Shown here: piece by piece, positions 1 through 5,441 of the stretch
How the letters are laid out: each line of letters opens with the position of its first letter
How positions within the stretch are numbered: position 1 is the first letter of the stretch
Origin: an uncultured Bacteroidales bacterium
Lineage (GTDB): Bacteria; Bacteroidota; Bacteroidia; Bacteroidales; Paludibacteraceae
NCBI GenBank assembly: GCA_937885465.1
Contig: CAKZZM010000137.1
Location: 1-5,877 of the forward strand
DNA length: 5,877 nucleotides
Reading direction: 5' to 3'
Made by a program: the position numbers and the translations under genes
The notes under the pieces: model-generated
Databases searched by the model: none
The model's input: only the letters and a program-made list of their open reading frames with translations
Told to the model about the DNA's origin: nothing

Positions 1-1
1 C

Positions 2-853
2 GAATTTGTAGGTAAAAAAACAGTATCAAGCATCGCACAAAAGAACAATGTAATTGGCAAATGGATGATAGCACATAATGATACAAAAAGTATGTGTATA
101 GGTATGATGAATTCAGGTAGAAATGATTTTCAACATACCAAATACAATTATATTGCCAATTCGCTCACAGCCGAAAAAACGCATGCTTCGATATTAAGAA
201 TAACAGCGAATAATTTACACATAGCCTCTATCTATTACTCTGTTCGCCATGTTATTCCTGCCACTTGGTTGAATGACCGTGACCAATTCTTATATCCGAA
301 TGATGGTTGGAAAACGGACTATGCGTTCCAAGCGGATTGCTTGGCTTATACGCTGTATAATAACAATATCCAATCGGAATATGGTGTCAATCACTGGATA
401 CCGTTCACAGAGAAAGAGGTAGGTGCGCAGTCGCTGTTTGCCTCACATTTTATGTCGGATTATCTTGCGGGGAAAATCAAGGGTACGCAACCGTCCTCGG
501 TTGCGGCACAGCCCGACTTGTTTGCAGTTGATGAGGACATCGCGGACGAGCCGTCCGCGTCCCAAGTAGCACCTCTTGCAGCCATGTCCCCCGAAGCCCA
601 AGCAGTGATGGATGCGGGGCGTGAGTTATGGCGGTATTACCATCAGCAGCCCGATGCCAATGCCGATGCCTCGTATTATGATATACGGCGTTATTTCCAA
701 GGCACGGACGCGAAAGGGCGTATGAACCCCGACAGTGAAGATGCGGAATATATGCGGCTGTGGAGTAACCTCAAAGAAGCCCTCAAACGCCTTGCAGCCC
801 ACATCGAGCCAAAAGTGTATGAATATGGTTTTCTGCTCGGAATACCGGAATAA
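2..853 (+). CDS. Eco57I-type DNA methyltransferase / restriction-modification protein, C-terminal part (5' end outside the window)
   Basis: The frame is open from the first bases, so only the last 283 residues are visible; the ATG at 65 is internal. I recognise the C-terminal part of the large Bacteroidetes proteins with an Eco57I-like N6-adenine methylase domain. The catalytic region should lie upstream and is not seen. Visible marks are the stretch around VIPATWLNDRDQFLYPNDGW, then NHWIPFTEKEVGAQ, then a low-complexity linker rich in A, P, D and E, then a C-terminal helical domain (AVMDAGRELWRYYHQQ, YYDIRRYFQG, IEPKVYEYGF). From family knowledge such proteins methylate, and in some cases also cut, DNA as a host defence. 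Base composition changes sharply inside the gene: about one third GC at 121-180 and about two thirds at 541-600. The last residues, LGIPE, and the stop codon are encoded by the first unit of a 44-bp repeat array. Family assignment is fairly sure; the exact restriction type is not. Confidence 0.72.
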   Translation, partial: EFVGKKTVSSIAQKNNVIGKWMIAHNDTKSMCIGMMNSGRNDFQHTKYNYIANSLTAEKTHASILRITANNLHIASIYYSVRHVIPATWLNDRDQFLYPNDGWKTDYAFQADCLAYTLYNNNIQSEYGVNHWIPFTEKEVGAQSLFASHFMSDYLAGKIKGTQPSSVAAQPDLFAVDEDIADEPSASQVAPLAAMSPEAQAVMDAGRELWRYYHQQPDANADASYYDIRRYFQGTDAKGRMNPDSEDAEYMRLWSNLKEALKRLAAHIEPKVYEYGFLLGIPE

Positions 854-1060
854 CGGCATCCCGGCTTTCCGAAAATAACCTCGGAATACCGGCATAACGG
901 AATCCCGGAATACCGCAAAGACCCTCGGCATACCGTCATACCGGCATTCCGGAATACCGAAGAGAACCTCGGCATACCGACATACCGTAATCCCGGAATA
1001 CCGAAGAAAACCTCGGAATAACGGAATACCGTCATACCGGAATCCCGGAATACCGAAAAA
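836..1060. repeat. 44-bp tandem repeat array, about five units
   Basis: Units begin with CTCGG at 836, 880, 924, 968 and 1012, an exact 44-bp spacing four times in a row. Each unit carries one or more ATACCG motifs, a (A)TCCCGGAATACCG-like core in most copies, and an A-rich end (GAAGAAAAC, GCAAAGACC, GAAAATAAC). The last unit contains one extra subrepeat of about 9 bp, and the whole unit appears built from 8-10-bp blocks such as GGAATACCG, GTCATACCG and GGCATAACG. Since 44 is not a multiple of three, the array is not a coding repeat. The first unit overlaps the stop codon of the methylase gene. The array fills nearly all of the gap before the next gene, where I see no promoter box, so the two genes may be co-transcribed through it. 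Confidence 0.9.
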
Positions 1061-1088
1061 ATATTAATCCTCAAAAAAACTCAACACC

Positions 1089-1832
1089 ATGCTTAAAATC
1101 CGAAGATTCAGTTTCTATTGGCTCAATACTTGGGTGATGGCGAATGTCATTCAACTCTCGACGCAGGATTTCTGCAAGCGGTATCTCAATCTCAAGAACG
1201 ACCCTTGCGGCAGGCAGTTTGACCAGATGACACAAGCTGCCCGCAGCGGCACCGCCAACATTGCCGAAGGCAACTCACGACACGCCACTTCCAAAGAGAC
1301 CGAGATGAAACTGACCGATGTGGCACGCGCTTCACTCGCTGAATTAGCCAACGACTATTTTAATTTTCTCATGCAGGCAGAGCAGACCCCTTGGTCGGTT
1401 CATACAGCGGAGTACAAGAGCGTGCTGGCCATGGAGTTAGACCAACCTGATTATCAAGATGACATTCAGCACCGAAGTGCCGAACATATACTCAGGCAGA
1501 AGCATAAGTTCGACCGGTGGTTAGAGACCGGCGATGCAGTTACGGCAGCCAACTGTCTGTTGATTCTATGCAACCGCCTTATCAATATGCTCACCAAGCA
1601 GATAGAGACGCAACTCGCCACATTCACCGAGGAAGGCGGATTCACGGAGGCACTGACCGCCGAGCGTCTGCAGTTTCGTGCCAACACAAGTGCAGAAGAG
1701 GACGCGCCGCTCTGTCCCGAATGTGGCAAGCCGATGATTCGCCGCATGGCAAAGAAAGGCATCAACTCCGGCAAAGAGTTCTGGAGCTGCACCGCCTATC
1801 CCGACTGCCGAGGAACAAGAAAAATCCAATAA
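1089..1832 (+). CDS. Four-helix-bundle (S23/IVP-like) protein with C-terminal topoisomerase-type zinc ribbon
   Basis: This 247-residue protein has two parts. Residues about 12-95 (including GRQFDQMTQAARSGTANIAE and LTDVARASLAELANDY) match the four-helix-bundle family named after proteins encoded in 23S rRNA intervening sequences. The form with an extended C-terminal part is known as the four helix bundle suffix domain type. Residues 209-240 form a zinc ribbon with Cys209, Cys212, Cys234 and Cys240 (CPECGKPM and FWSCTAYPDC), as in the C-terminal DNA-binding repeats of topoisomerase I. A nucleic-acid-binding role is likely; no enzymatic motif is seen. The start at 1089 is the first ATG after an in-frame stop at 1065. 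A later ATG at 1137 would remove NTWVMANVIQ, which I believe is conserved in the family. It follows the methylase with only the repeat array between, so it may be an accessory of that module (inference). Confidence 0.78.
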   Translation: MLKIRRFSFYWLNTWVMANVIQLSTQDFCKRYLNLKNDPCGRQFDQMTQAARSGTANIAEGNSRHATSKETEMKLTDVARASLAELANDYFNFLMQAEQTPWSVHTAEYKSVLAMELDQPDYQDDIQHRSAEHILRQKHKFDRWLETGDAVTAANCLLILCNRLINMLTKQIETQLATFTEEGGFTEALTAERLQFRANTSAEEDAPLCPECGKPMIRRMAKKGINSGKEFWSCTAYPDCRGTRKIQ

Positions 1833-1833
1833 C

Positions 1834-1847
1834 CCTCGGAATAACGG
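1834..1847. repeat. Truncated copy of the 44-bp repeat
   Basis: The 14 bases CCTCGGAATAACGG are identical to 1011-1024, the start of the last unit of the array upstream. They begin two bases after the stop of the four-helix-bundle gene and end where the insertion sequence begins. This is best read as the stub of a second array cut by the insertion. Confidence 0.72.
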
Positions 1848-1898
1848 TGTTGCCCCACAAAAAGTGGACACATGATGGGAGAAAAAAAATAAAAGTAT

Positions 1899-1906
1899 TA
1901 TCTTTG
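1899..1906 (+). promoter_or_regulatory. Probable transposase promoter, Bacteroidetes -7 box TATCTTTG
   Basis: TATCTTTG fits the TAnnTTTG -7 consensus and lies about 120 bp before orfA. No TTTG is found at the expected -33 distance (around 1875), so the promoter may be weak, which is usual for transposases. Transcription would start near 1912, just before a large stem-loop. Confidence 0.5.
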
Positions 1907-1916
1907 CATTGTAATT

Positions 1917-1973
1917 CATTCTCTATGCCTTTGGAGTGAGGGCGTAGCCCGAACGGAAAAGGCATAGAGAATG
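1917..1973 (+). promoter_or_regulatory. Large stem-loop in the transposase leader
   Basis: CATTCTCTATGCCTTT at 1917-1932 pairs perfectly with AAAGGCATAGAGAATG at 1958-1973, a 16-bp stem. The 25-base loop holds a second small stem (GGGC at 1940-1943, GCCC at 1947-1950). It lies between the -7 box and the ribosome site of orfA, so it would form at the 5' end of the transposase mRNA. A control or mRNA-stability role is inferred. Confidence 0.7.
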
Positions 1974-1997
1974 GCGGCAAACAATACCCCGCCTTTT
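1973..1997 (+). terminator. Short hairpin with T run in the transposase leader, possible attenuator
   Basis: GGCGG at 1973-1977 can pair with CCGCC at 1989-1993, and TTTT follows at once. It shares base 1973 with the larger upstream stem, so the two are nearly stacked. The stem is short and the T run brief, so termination would be partial at most. Confidence 0.35.
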
Positions 1998-2007
1998 CCC
2001 CTATCAG

Positions 2008-2014
2008 AAAGGAG
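2008..2014 (+). promoter_or_regulatory. Ribosome binding site of orfA
   Basis: AAAGGAG ends eight bases before the ATG at 2023. A clear Shine-Dalgarno sequence stands out here because the AbiE genes and the four-helix gene have none. It supports this start and suggests the element is adapted to a wider host range. Confidence 0.6.
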
Positions 2015-2022
2015 ACCACATT

Positions 2023-2367
2023 ATGGCAAGACATCTTAATCCGTTGGAAAAGGAATTCCTTATCCACCAGTACAAACGGCAGAACCACATGAAACTATCC
2101 GAGTTCTGCACCGCACACAACATTTCAGATAGTGCTTTCAAGAAATGGCTTCGGCAGTATGATGAAAGCGGTTTAGACGGTTTAGCCCGCGCTGATGCGC
2201 AAATCGGCGAAGTATTACCGCAAGGTATCGACCGTACAGAAGAAAGTTACAAACGCGAAATTATCCGTCTGCGTATTGAGAACGAACGCTTAAAAAAAAA
2301 GTATCTCGTTCAGATACAGGAGGGCAAAAAGACTTTTATTCCTTTAGAGGAGAAGAATTCGAAATAG
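2023..2367 (+). CDS. IS3-family transposase OrfA (DNA-binding subunit)
   Basis: This 114-residue protein has the OrfA layout of IS3 elements. An N-terminal helix-turn-helix lies at about residues 8-55 (KLSEFCTAHNISDSAFKKWL, then DESGLDGLARAD). A leucine-zipper-like helix follows at about 76-95 (REIIRLRIENERLKKKYLV), which in this family mediates multimerisation. It binds the terminal inverted repeats. The start is fixed by a good ribosome site. The zipper runs into nine A and a G at 2292-2301; in this frame the last codons there are AAA AAA AAG, giving the slippery heptamer A AAA AAG. Ribosomes that do not slip read on to the stop at 2365 and yield OrfA alone, which in known IS3 elements helps limit transposition. 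Apparently intact. Confidence 0.9.
   Translation: MARHLNPLEKEFLIHQYKRQNHMKLSEFCTAHNISDSAFKKWLRQYDESGLDGLARADAQIGEVLPQGIDRTEESYKREIIRLRIENERLKKKYLVQIQEGKKTFIPLEEKNSK
2292..2316 (+). promoter_or_regulatory. Programmed -1 frameshift site joining OrfA and OrfB
   Basis: Nine A followed by G (2292-2301) hold the heptamer A AAA AAG in the orfA frame at 2295-2301. OrfB lies in the -1 frame, which is open from this point to 3341. A short hairpin, TATCT/AGATA with a five-base loop (2302-2316), starts right after the slip site. Slipping back one base gives a fused OrfAB of 439 residues. This is the standard IS3 arrangement. Confidence 0.75.
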
Positions 2368-2411
2368 TCGAAACACTCTCTAAAGAATTTCCTGTCAGGA
2401 TTTTATGTGAG

Positions 2412-3341
2412 TTGATGCATGTCAGCCGTTCCGGCTATTATAAATGGAAGCAGCACAAGGACAGTAAGCAACGCATCAATCGCAGGGAACTGATAGAAAC
2501 AGTACAAACGACACACGAACAGCACTCTACGCACGGCTATCGGTGGATAGCGGCTTATATAAGGACGAACTTAAATATTAGCGTTAGTGATAATTATGTA
2601 TATAAATGCTATTGCTATCTTGGATTACAAGCACAGACGAAGCATAAAGTACATTATAAACCTCGTAAAATTAAAGACCGCTTTCCTAACCTCATTTTCT
2701 CTACTTGGGAAACCGTTGACAGACCATTGCAAGTCGTAGTATCGGATATGACAGCGTTTAAGATAGGTTATATGCTCATTGAAGTAACGTTCTATTTTGA
2801 TGTCTTCACCAAAGAGATTCTGACCTACCAAGTGGCAGATAAACGAGGGTCGAGATGGCAGTATATTAAAGGATTAGAAGAGATTATAACACGTGTCAAA
2901 GGCTTGGTGTTGCCGGTAGTGCTACACACCGATCAAGGGTCTGTATATGCATCTATTGCTTACAACGAATTGATTAAAGATACAAATATTGTAAGGTCAA
3001 TGTCAAGAGCCGGAAAACCTACCGACAACCCTGTTAATGAGGCTCTTAACGGCTGGATAAAAGAAGAATTGATGATTGACTTTAAACTGGGACAATGCAA
3101 TACCATAGAACAAGTTAAAACCAAGATTGAACAATATGTGAAGTACTATAACACTCAACGACCTTGTTACGCTATCGGGTACAACACACCGGACGCTTAT
3201 AGACGGAAATTTTACAATGGAGAATTGCCACGAAAGGACACTTTTGACCATCGACAACCTTCTCCGGAACCCAAGTTTGTGAAACAACGAAAGCAAAAAG
3301 CACATAATCAGACGAATACAAACAATTGTCCACAGATGTAA
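2412..3341 (+). CDS. IS3-family transposase OrfB (DDE catalytic subunit, read as OrfAB fusion)
   Basis: This is the catalytic half of the transposase. The region about 26-80 is the HTH_21-like segment (HSTHGYRWIAAYI). An integrase-core (rve) RNase-H fold follows with a complete triad: Asp112 (VVVSDMTAF), Asp174 (LHTDQGSVY) and Glu210 (DNPVNEALNGW), spaced D61D35E, the family pattern. The C-terminal mark YYNTQRPCYAIGYNTPDAYR is also present. The entry start at 2412 is a TTG (ATG at 2415) with no ribosome site. Upstream the same frame continues without a stop to the slippery site and encodes FEIVETLSKEFPVRILCEL, the usual N-terminal OrfB sequence. The true product is therefore most likely the OrfAB fusion. 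It cuts and joins DNA at the element ends. No disruption is visible, so the element may be active. Confidence 0.9.
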   Translation: MMHVSRSGYYKWKQHKDSKQRINRRELIETVQTTHEQHSTHGYRWIAAYIRTNLNISVSDNYVYKCYCYLGLQAQTKHKVHYKPRKIKDRFPNLIFSTWETVDRPLQVVVSDMTAFKIGYMLIEVTFYFDVFTKEILTYQVADKRGSRWQYIKGLEEIITRVKGLVLPVVLHTDQGSVYASIAYNELIKDTNIVRSMSRAGKPTDNPVNEALNGWIKEELMIDFKLGQCNTIEQVKTKIEQYVKYYNTQRPCYAIGYNTPDAYRRKFYNGELPRKDTFDHRQPSPEPKFVKQRKQKAHNQTNTNNCPQM

Positions 3342-3566
3342 AAGAAATTTTGGTAATTTACTCGAAAATGTCTAATTTTGTAAATCTTTTTAAATATAAA
3401 AAGTGGCTATTGTCCACTTCGGTAAATATGTTTAACTAAAAATTATTTTTACTGTCCACTTTTGCATGCTGGTACAAAATTAGACACTAAATTTACAAGA
3501 ATATTGCAGTAAAATGACCAAAATCGAAAAAAAACGCACTTTTTCGCATCAAAAATACGGCAAAAT
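3342..3566. other. IS right tail and AT-rich gap before the AbiE promoter
   Basis: No gene is supported here. The stretch holds a short hairpin AAGTGG/CCACTT (3401-3406, 3414-3419), the proposed IS right end (about 3453-3476) and a 14-bp inverted pair at 3369-3382 and 3473-3486. It also holds a 7-bp hairpin CGAAAAA/TTTTTCG at 3525-3531 and 3540-3546, which could shield the AbiE operon from read-through out of the IS. Confidence 0.55.
3369..3486. repeat. 14-bp perfect inverted repeat pair bracketing the IS right end
   Basis: TGTCTAATTTTGTA at 3369-3382 is the exact reverse complement of TACAAAATTAGACA at 3473-3486. The pair starts with TG and ends with CA and spans 118 bp. It straddles the right end proposed for the IS3 element and overlaps its last four bases. 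I see no target duplication beside it. Confidence 0.7.
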
Positions 3567-3594
3567 TTTGAAGTATTGCCAATTTTTTGTATCT
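3548..3594. repeat. AbiE control-region repeat, upstream copy
   Basis: This 47-bp segment aligns without gaps to 5437-5483 downstream of the toxin gene, with 39 of 47 bases identical. It covers the palindrome, the -33 box and the first part of the -7 box of the abiE promoter. Confidence 0.8.
3559..3580. promoter_or_regulatory. Putative AbiEi operator palindrome
   Basis: GGCAA at 3559-3563 and TTGCC at 3576-3580 form a 22-bp palindrome whose centre contains the -33 box TTTG. A repressor bound here would block RNA polymerase. AbiEi proteins studied elsewhere bind inverted repeats in their own promoter, so AbiEi is the likely ligand (inference). The downstream copy keeps the arms while its centre has diverged. 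Confidence 0.5.
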
Positions 3595-3597
3595 TTG
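3567..3597 (+). promoter_or_regulatory. abiE operon promoter
   Basis: TTTG at 3567-3570, a 19-base spacer and TATCTTTG at 3590-3597 match the Bacteroidetes consensus TTTG-N19-21-TAnnTTTG. Transcription should start near 3604, leaving a leader of about 14 bases before the ATG at 3618. This rules out the TTG codon at 3576 as a translation start. Confidence 0.75.
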
Positions 3598-3617
3598 CAG
3601 TCGATTTTTATTTAACT

Positions 3618-4319
3618 ATGTGTAAGAGGGACATCATATTAGATTATGCCGCTAATCATTCGCAATTTACAATTGCTGATTTGTCGGCTGATTTGAGCGA
3701 ACAATGGTCGGCAACAAAGCAAGCTATGGCATGGCAGGTGAGCGAACTGGTAAAAGCCGGTTCTCTTACCCGTGTCGCCAATGGATTATTTGCGATAAGT
3801 AAGAAACAAAACTATCAGCCCGAACTGTCACGACAGGCAAAAGCAGTAGGCAAATACCTGCATGAGCAGTTTCCGTTACTTACGTTCTGCATGTATGAAA
3901 GTAGCCACATATCGCCGCTGCAACATCATTTGGCTTATACCAACACGGTTTTTGTTGAAACAGCGCGTGAGGGAACGGAGACGGTCTTTCATGCCCTTAC
4001 TGACAAATATAAGCAGGTGTTTTTATCTCCTACGCAGAAAGAAATGGATCTTTATCTTGACCAAAGCAAGCGTAATATCTTTGTGAAGCCGTTGATTTCG
4101 GAAGCACCTGTGCTGGGTAAAGCAGAAATCAAAGTGCCTACGATAGAGAAACTATTGGTAGATATGTACTGCGACAAAGATTTCTTCTACCTGCAAGGTG
4201 CAGAATACGACTATATTTGGGAGAATGCTTTTTCCCTGTATAACATCAACACTTCCACACTATTGCGCTATGCAGCACGGCGTGGAGTGAAAGAAGAATT
4301 TAACAAAATGCTACAATGA
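3618..4319 (+). CDS. abiEi: AbiEi-like antitoxin / transcriptional repressor (type IV toxin-antitoxin)
   Basis: This 233-residue protein starts at ATG 3618, the first start after the predicted transcription start; there is no Shine-Dalgarno sequence. Residues 1-60 form a winged helix (RDIILDYAANHSQFTIADLS, then WQVSELVKAGSLTRVANGLF), with the last part as the wing. The rest resembles the Bacteroidetes AbiEi-related family (DUF6577-like), with a C-terminal mark of PTIEKLLVDMYCDKDFFYLQ followed by LLRYAARRGVKEEFNKML. From family knowledge such proteins repress their own operon through the N-terminal domain and counter the AbiEii toxin through the C-terminal domain without stable complex formation. 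The gene overlaps the next by ATGA (stop 4317-4319, next start 4316), which implies coupled translation. The palindrome over the -33 box fits autoregulation. The family call rests on motif pattern and gene order. Confidence 0.8.
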   Translation: MCKRDIILDYAANHSQFTIADLSADLSEQWSATKQAMAWQVSELVKAGSLTRVANGLFAISKKQNYQPELSRQAKAVGKYLHEQFPLLTFCMYESSHISPLQHHLAYTNTVFVETAREGTETVFHALTDKYKQVFLSPTQKEMDLYLDQSKRNIFVKPLISEAPVLGKAEIKVPTIEKLLVDMYCDKDFFYLQGAEYDYIWENAFSLYNINTSTLLRYAARRGVKEEFNKMLQ

Positions 4320-5398
4320 TACAAAATGACTGTTTTACGAGTGCTTGGATTGACAGTGTGTCCAAGCGACTCAAATACAACGACAAGAACCTGATAGAGA
4401 AGGTTATTCGTGCTTTATCACTGTTAGAGATGTTGGTTGAAGCCAAGTGTCCGATGGTATTCAAAGGCGGCACATCGCTGATGTTGATACTCAGCGACAC
4501 AGCTAATCGGTTGTCAATAGATATTGATGTGATTTGTCCTCCCGGCACAGACATCGAACAATATCTGACCGCATACAAGCAACACGGCTTCACCGAAAAA
4601 GAATTAGTAGAGCGCAAGAGCCGTGGCAATGATGTGCCGAAGAGTCATTCCAAATTTTTCTATCAGATTGCCTATACAGATGGGAACAACACTCCTTCAT
4701 ATATCCTTTTGGATGTTTTGTATGAAGATATACACTACCATCAGACCGAACAAGTGGACATCAAGTCGCCATTCATTCAGTTGGATGGAGAACCGCTGAA
4801 GGTAATCGTCCCATCTGCACCGGATATACTTGGCGACAAATTAACTGCCTTTGCTCCAAATACTACTGGTATTCCGTACTTCAAAGTGAACAAACGTGGA
4901 GAAAGCAAAGATTGCGCATTGGAAATCTGCAAGCAGTTGTTTGACGTGGGCAGACTGTTTGAGAAAGTAGATGAGATGTCCGTTACCAGCGAAAGTTTCA
5001 AAAAGATTGCAGAAGTGGAATTGTCATATAGAGGACTTCCCAATGACCTATCTGTTGTTTACGAGGACATCCGTCAAACGGCATTGTGCATCTCTACGCG
5101 TGGCATAGCCGGTAATGGCAATTTCGCACAGTTGCAGCAAGGGATAAGCAGATTGAGGTCATTCATGTACAAGCAGAAATACATCATTGACAATGCCATA
5201 GTGGATGCCGCGCGTGCAGCTTATCTTGCTACACTAATAGAAAAAGGAGTCAATGAAATTGAGAAATACCATACTGCGCAAGATGTTGGGGATTTGCAAA
5301 TAGCAGATACGCTAACCAACAAGTTAAACAAACTGCGTGGCGCATTGCCGGAAGCATTCTTCTATTGGGCAAAGACCAGTAAATTATTAAAGCAATAA
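4316..5398 (+). CDS. abiEii: AbiEii-like nucleotidyltransferase toxin
   Basis: This 360-residue protein belongs to the AbiEii/AbiGii nucleotidyltransferase group. The visible motifs are KGGTSLML (residues about 50-57), then RLSIDIDV with the Asp69/Asp71 pair that should bind metal, then the third acidic strand LLDVLYED (about 131-138), then the family mark PDILGDKLTAFA (about 169-180) with Lys175. KDCALEICKQLFDVGRLFE follows at about 198-216, and a helical C-terminal half completes it. Catalytic residues look intact. In related type IV toxins the protein transfers nucleotides from NTPs to RNA, with tRNA acceptor ends shown for some relatives, and stops growth of infected cells. The substrate here is unknown. 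Translation is coupled to the antitoxin gene by the ATGA overlap, and no separate promoter is seen. The start at 4316 is fixed by this overlap. Confidence 0.85.
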   Translation: MIQNDCFTSAWIDSVSKRLKYNDKNLIEKVIRALSLLEMLVEAKCPMVFKGGTSLMLILSDTANRLSIDIDVICPPGTDIEQYLTAYKQHGFTEKELVERKSRGNDVPKSHSKFFYQIAYTDGNNTPSYILLDVLYEDIHYHQTEQVDIKSPFIQLDGEPLKVIVPSAPDILGDKLTAFAPNTTGIPYFKVNKRGESKDCALEICKQLFDVGRLFEKVDEMSVTSESFKKIAEVELSYRGLPNDLSVVYEDIRQTALCISTRGIAGNGNFAQLQQGISRLRSFMYKQKYIIDNAIVDAARAAYLATLIEKGVNEIEKYHTAQDVGDLQIADTLTNKLNKLRGALPEAFFYWAKTSKLLKQ

Positions 5399-5441
5399 AC
5401 ATCCGTATTTTTTGCAAAATTTCGGATATTTGAATTATCAA
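5397..5441. repeat. Imperfect direct repeat, copy 1 (at the abiEii stop)
   Basis: The segment begins in the abiEii stop codon and matches 5574-5616 with about six mismatches and a 2-base gap. It contains ATCCG (5401-5405) and CGGAT (5423-5427), with ATTTT/AAAAT pairing inside, so its RNA can fold into a stem that might help end the abiE transcript. Confidence 0.7.

Larger units (their letters stand above)
1848..3476 (+). mobile_element. IS3-family insertion sequence
   Basis: The element holds two overlapping-frame transposase genes typical of IS3 elements. Its proposed left end, TGTTGCCCCACAAAAAGTGG (followed by ACA), and right end, read as the reverse complement TGTACCAGCATGCAAAAGTG (followed by GACA), share the TGT tip and the inner AAAAGTGGACA, giving imperfect inverted repeats of 23-24 bp. 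The left end is supported independently because it cuts a repeat stub at 1847. The right end is less sure: orfB stops about 135 bp before it, which is a long tail for this family, and a second TGTCCACTT occurs at 3411-3419. The flanks (CGG on the left, AAA on the right) show no 3-4 bp target duplication. Length is about 1.63 kb. Transposition in this family normally goes through a circular intermediate. Confidence 0.8.

Noticed and set aside
836..1060. CRISPR-like array
   Set aside because: Units are contiguous and similar along their whole length, with no unique spacers, and no cas gene is present.
626..1074. Open frames on the - strand across the repeat array
   Set aside because: They come from the absence of stops in the 44-bp repeats and from the antisense of the methylase tail. 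The unit length is not a multiple of three and no promoter or start context is seen.
1517..1939. Open frame overlapping the four-helix gene in another frame
   Set aside because: It is out of frame with a well-supported gene that has an intact zinc ribbon, and it ends inside the IS leader.
3399..3422. Alternative IS right end at the first TGTCCACTT, with CGG as a target duplication
   Set aside because: The following bases do not match the left tip TGTTG, and a 3-base match of flanks is easily chance. The end at 3476 gives TGT tips on both sides.
3576..3617. Upstream TTG start for the AbiEi gene
   Set aside because: It lies before the predicted transcription start, overlaps the -7 box and adds residues not expected for the winged-helix start.
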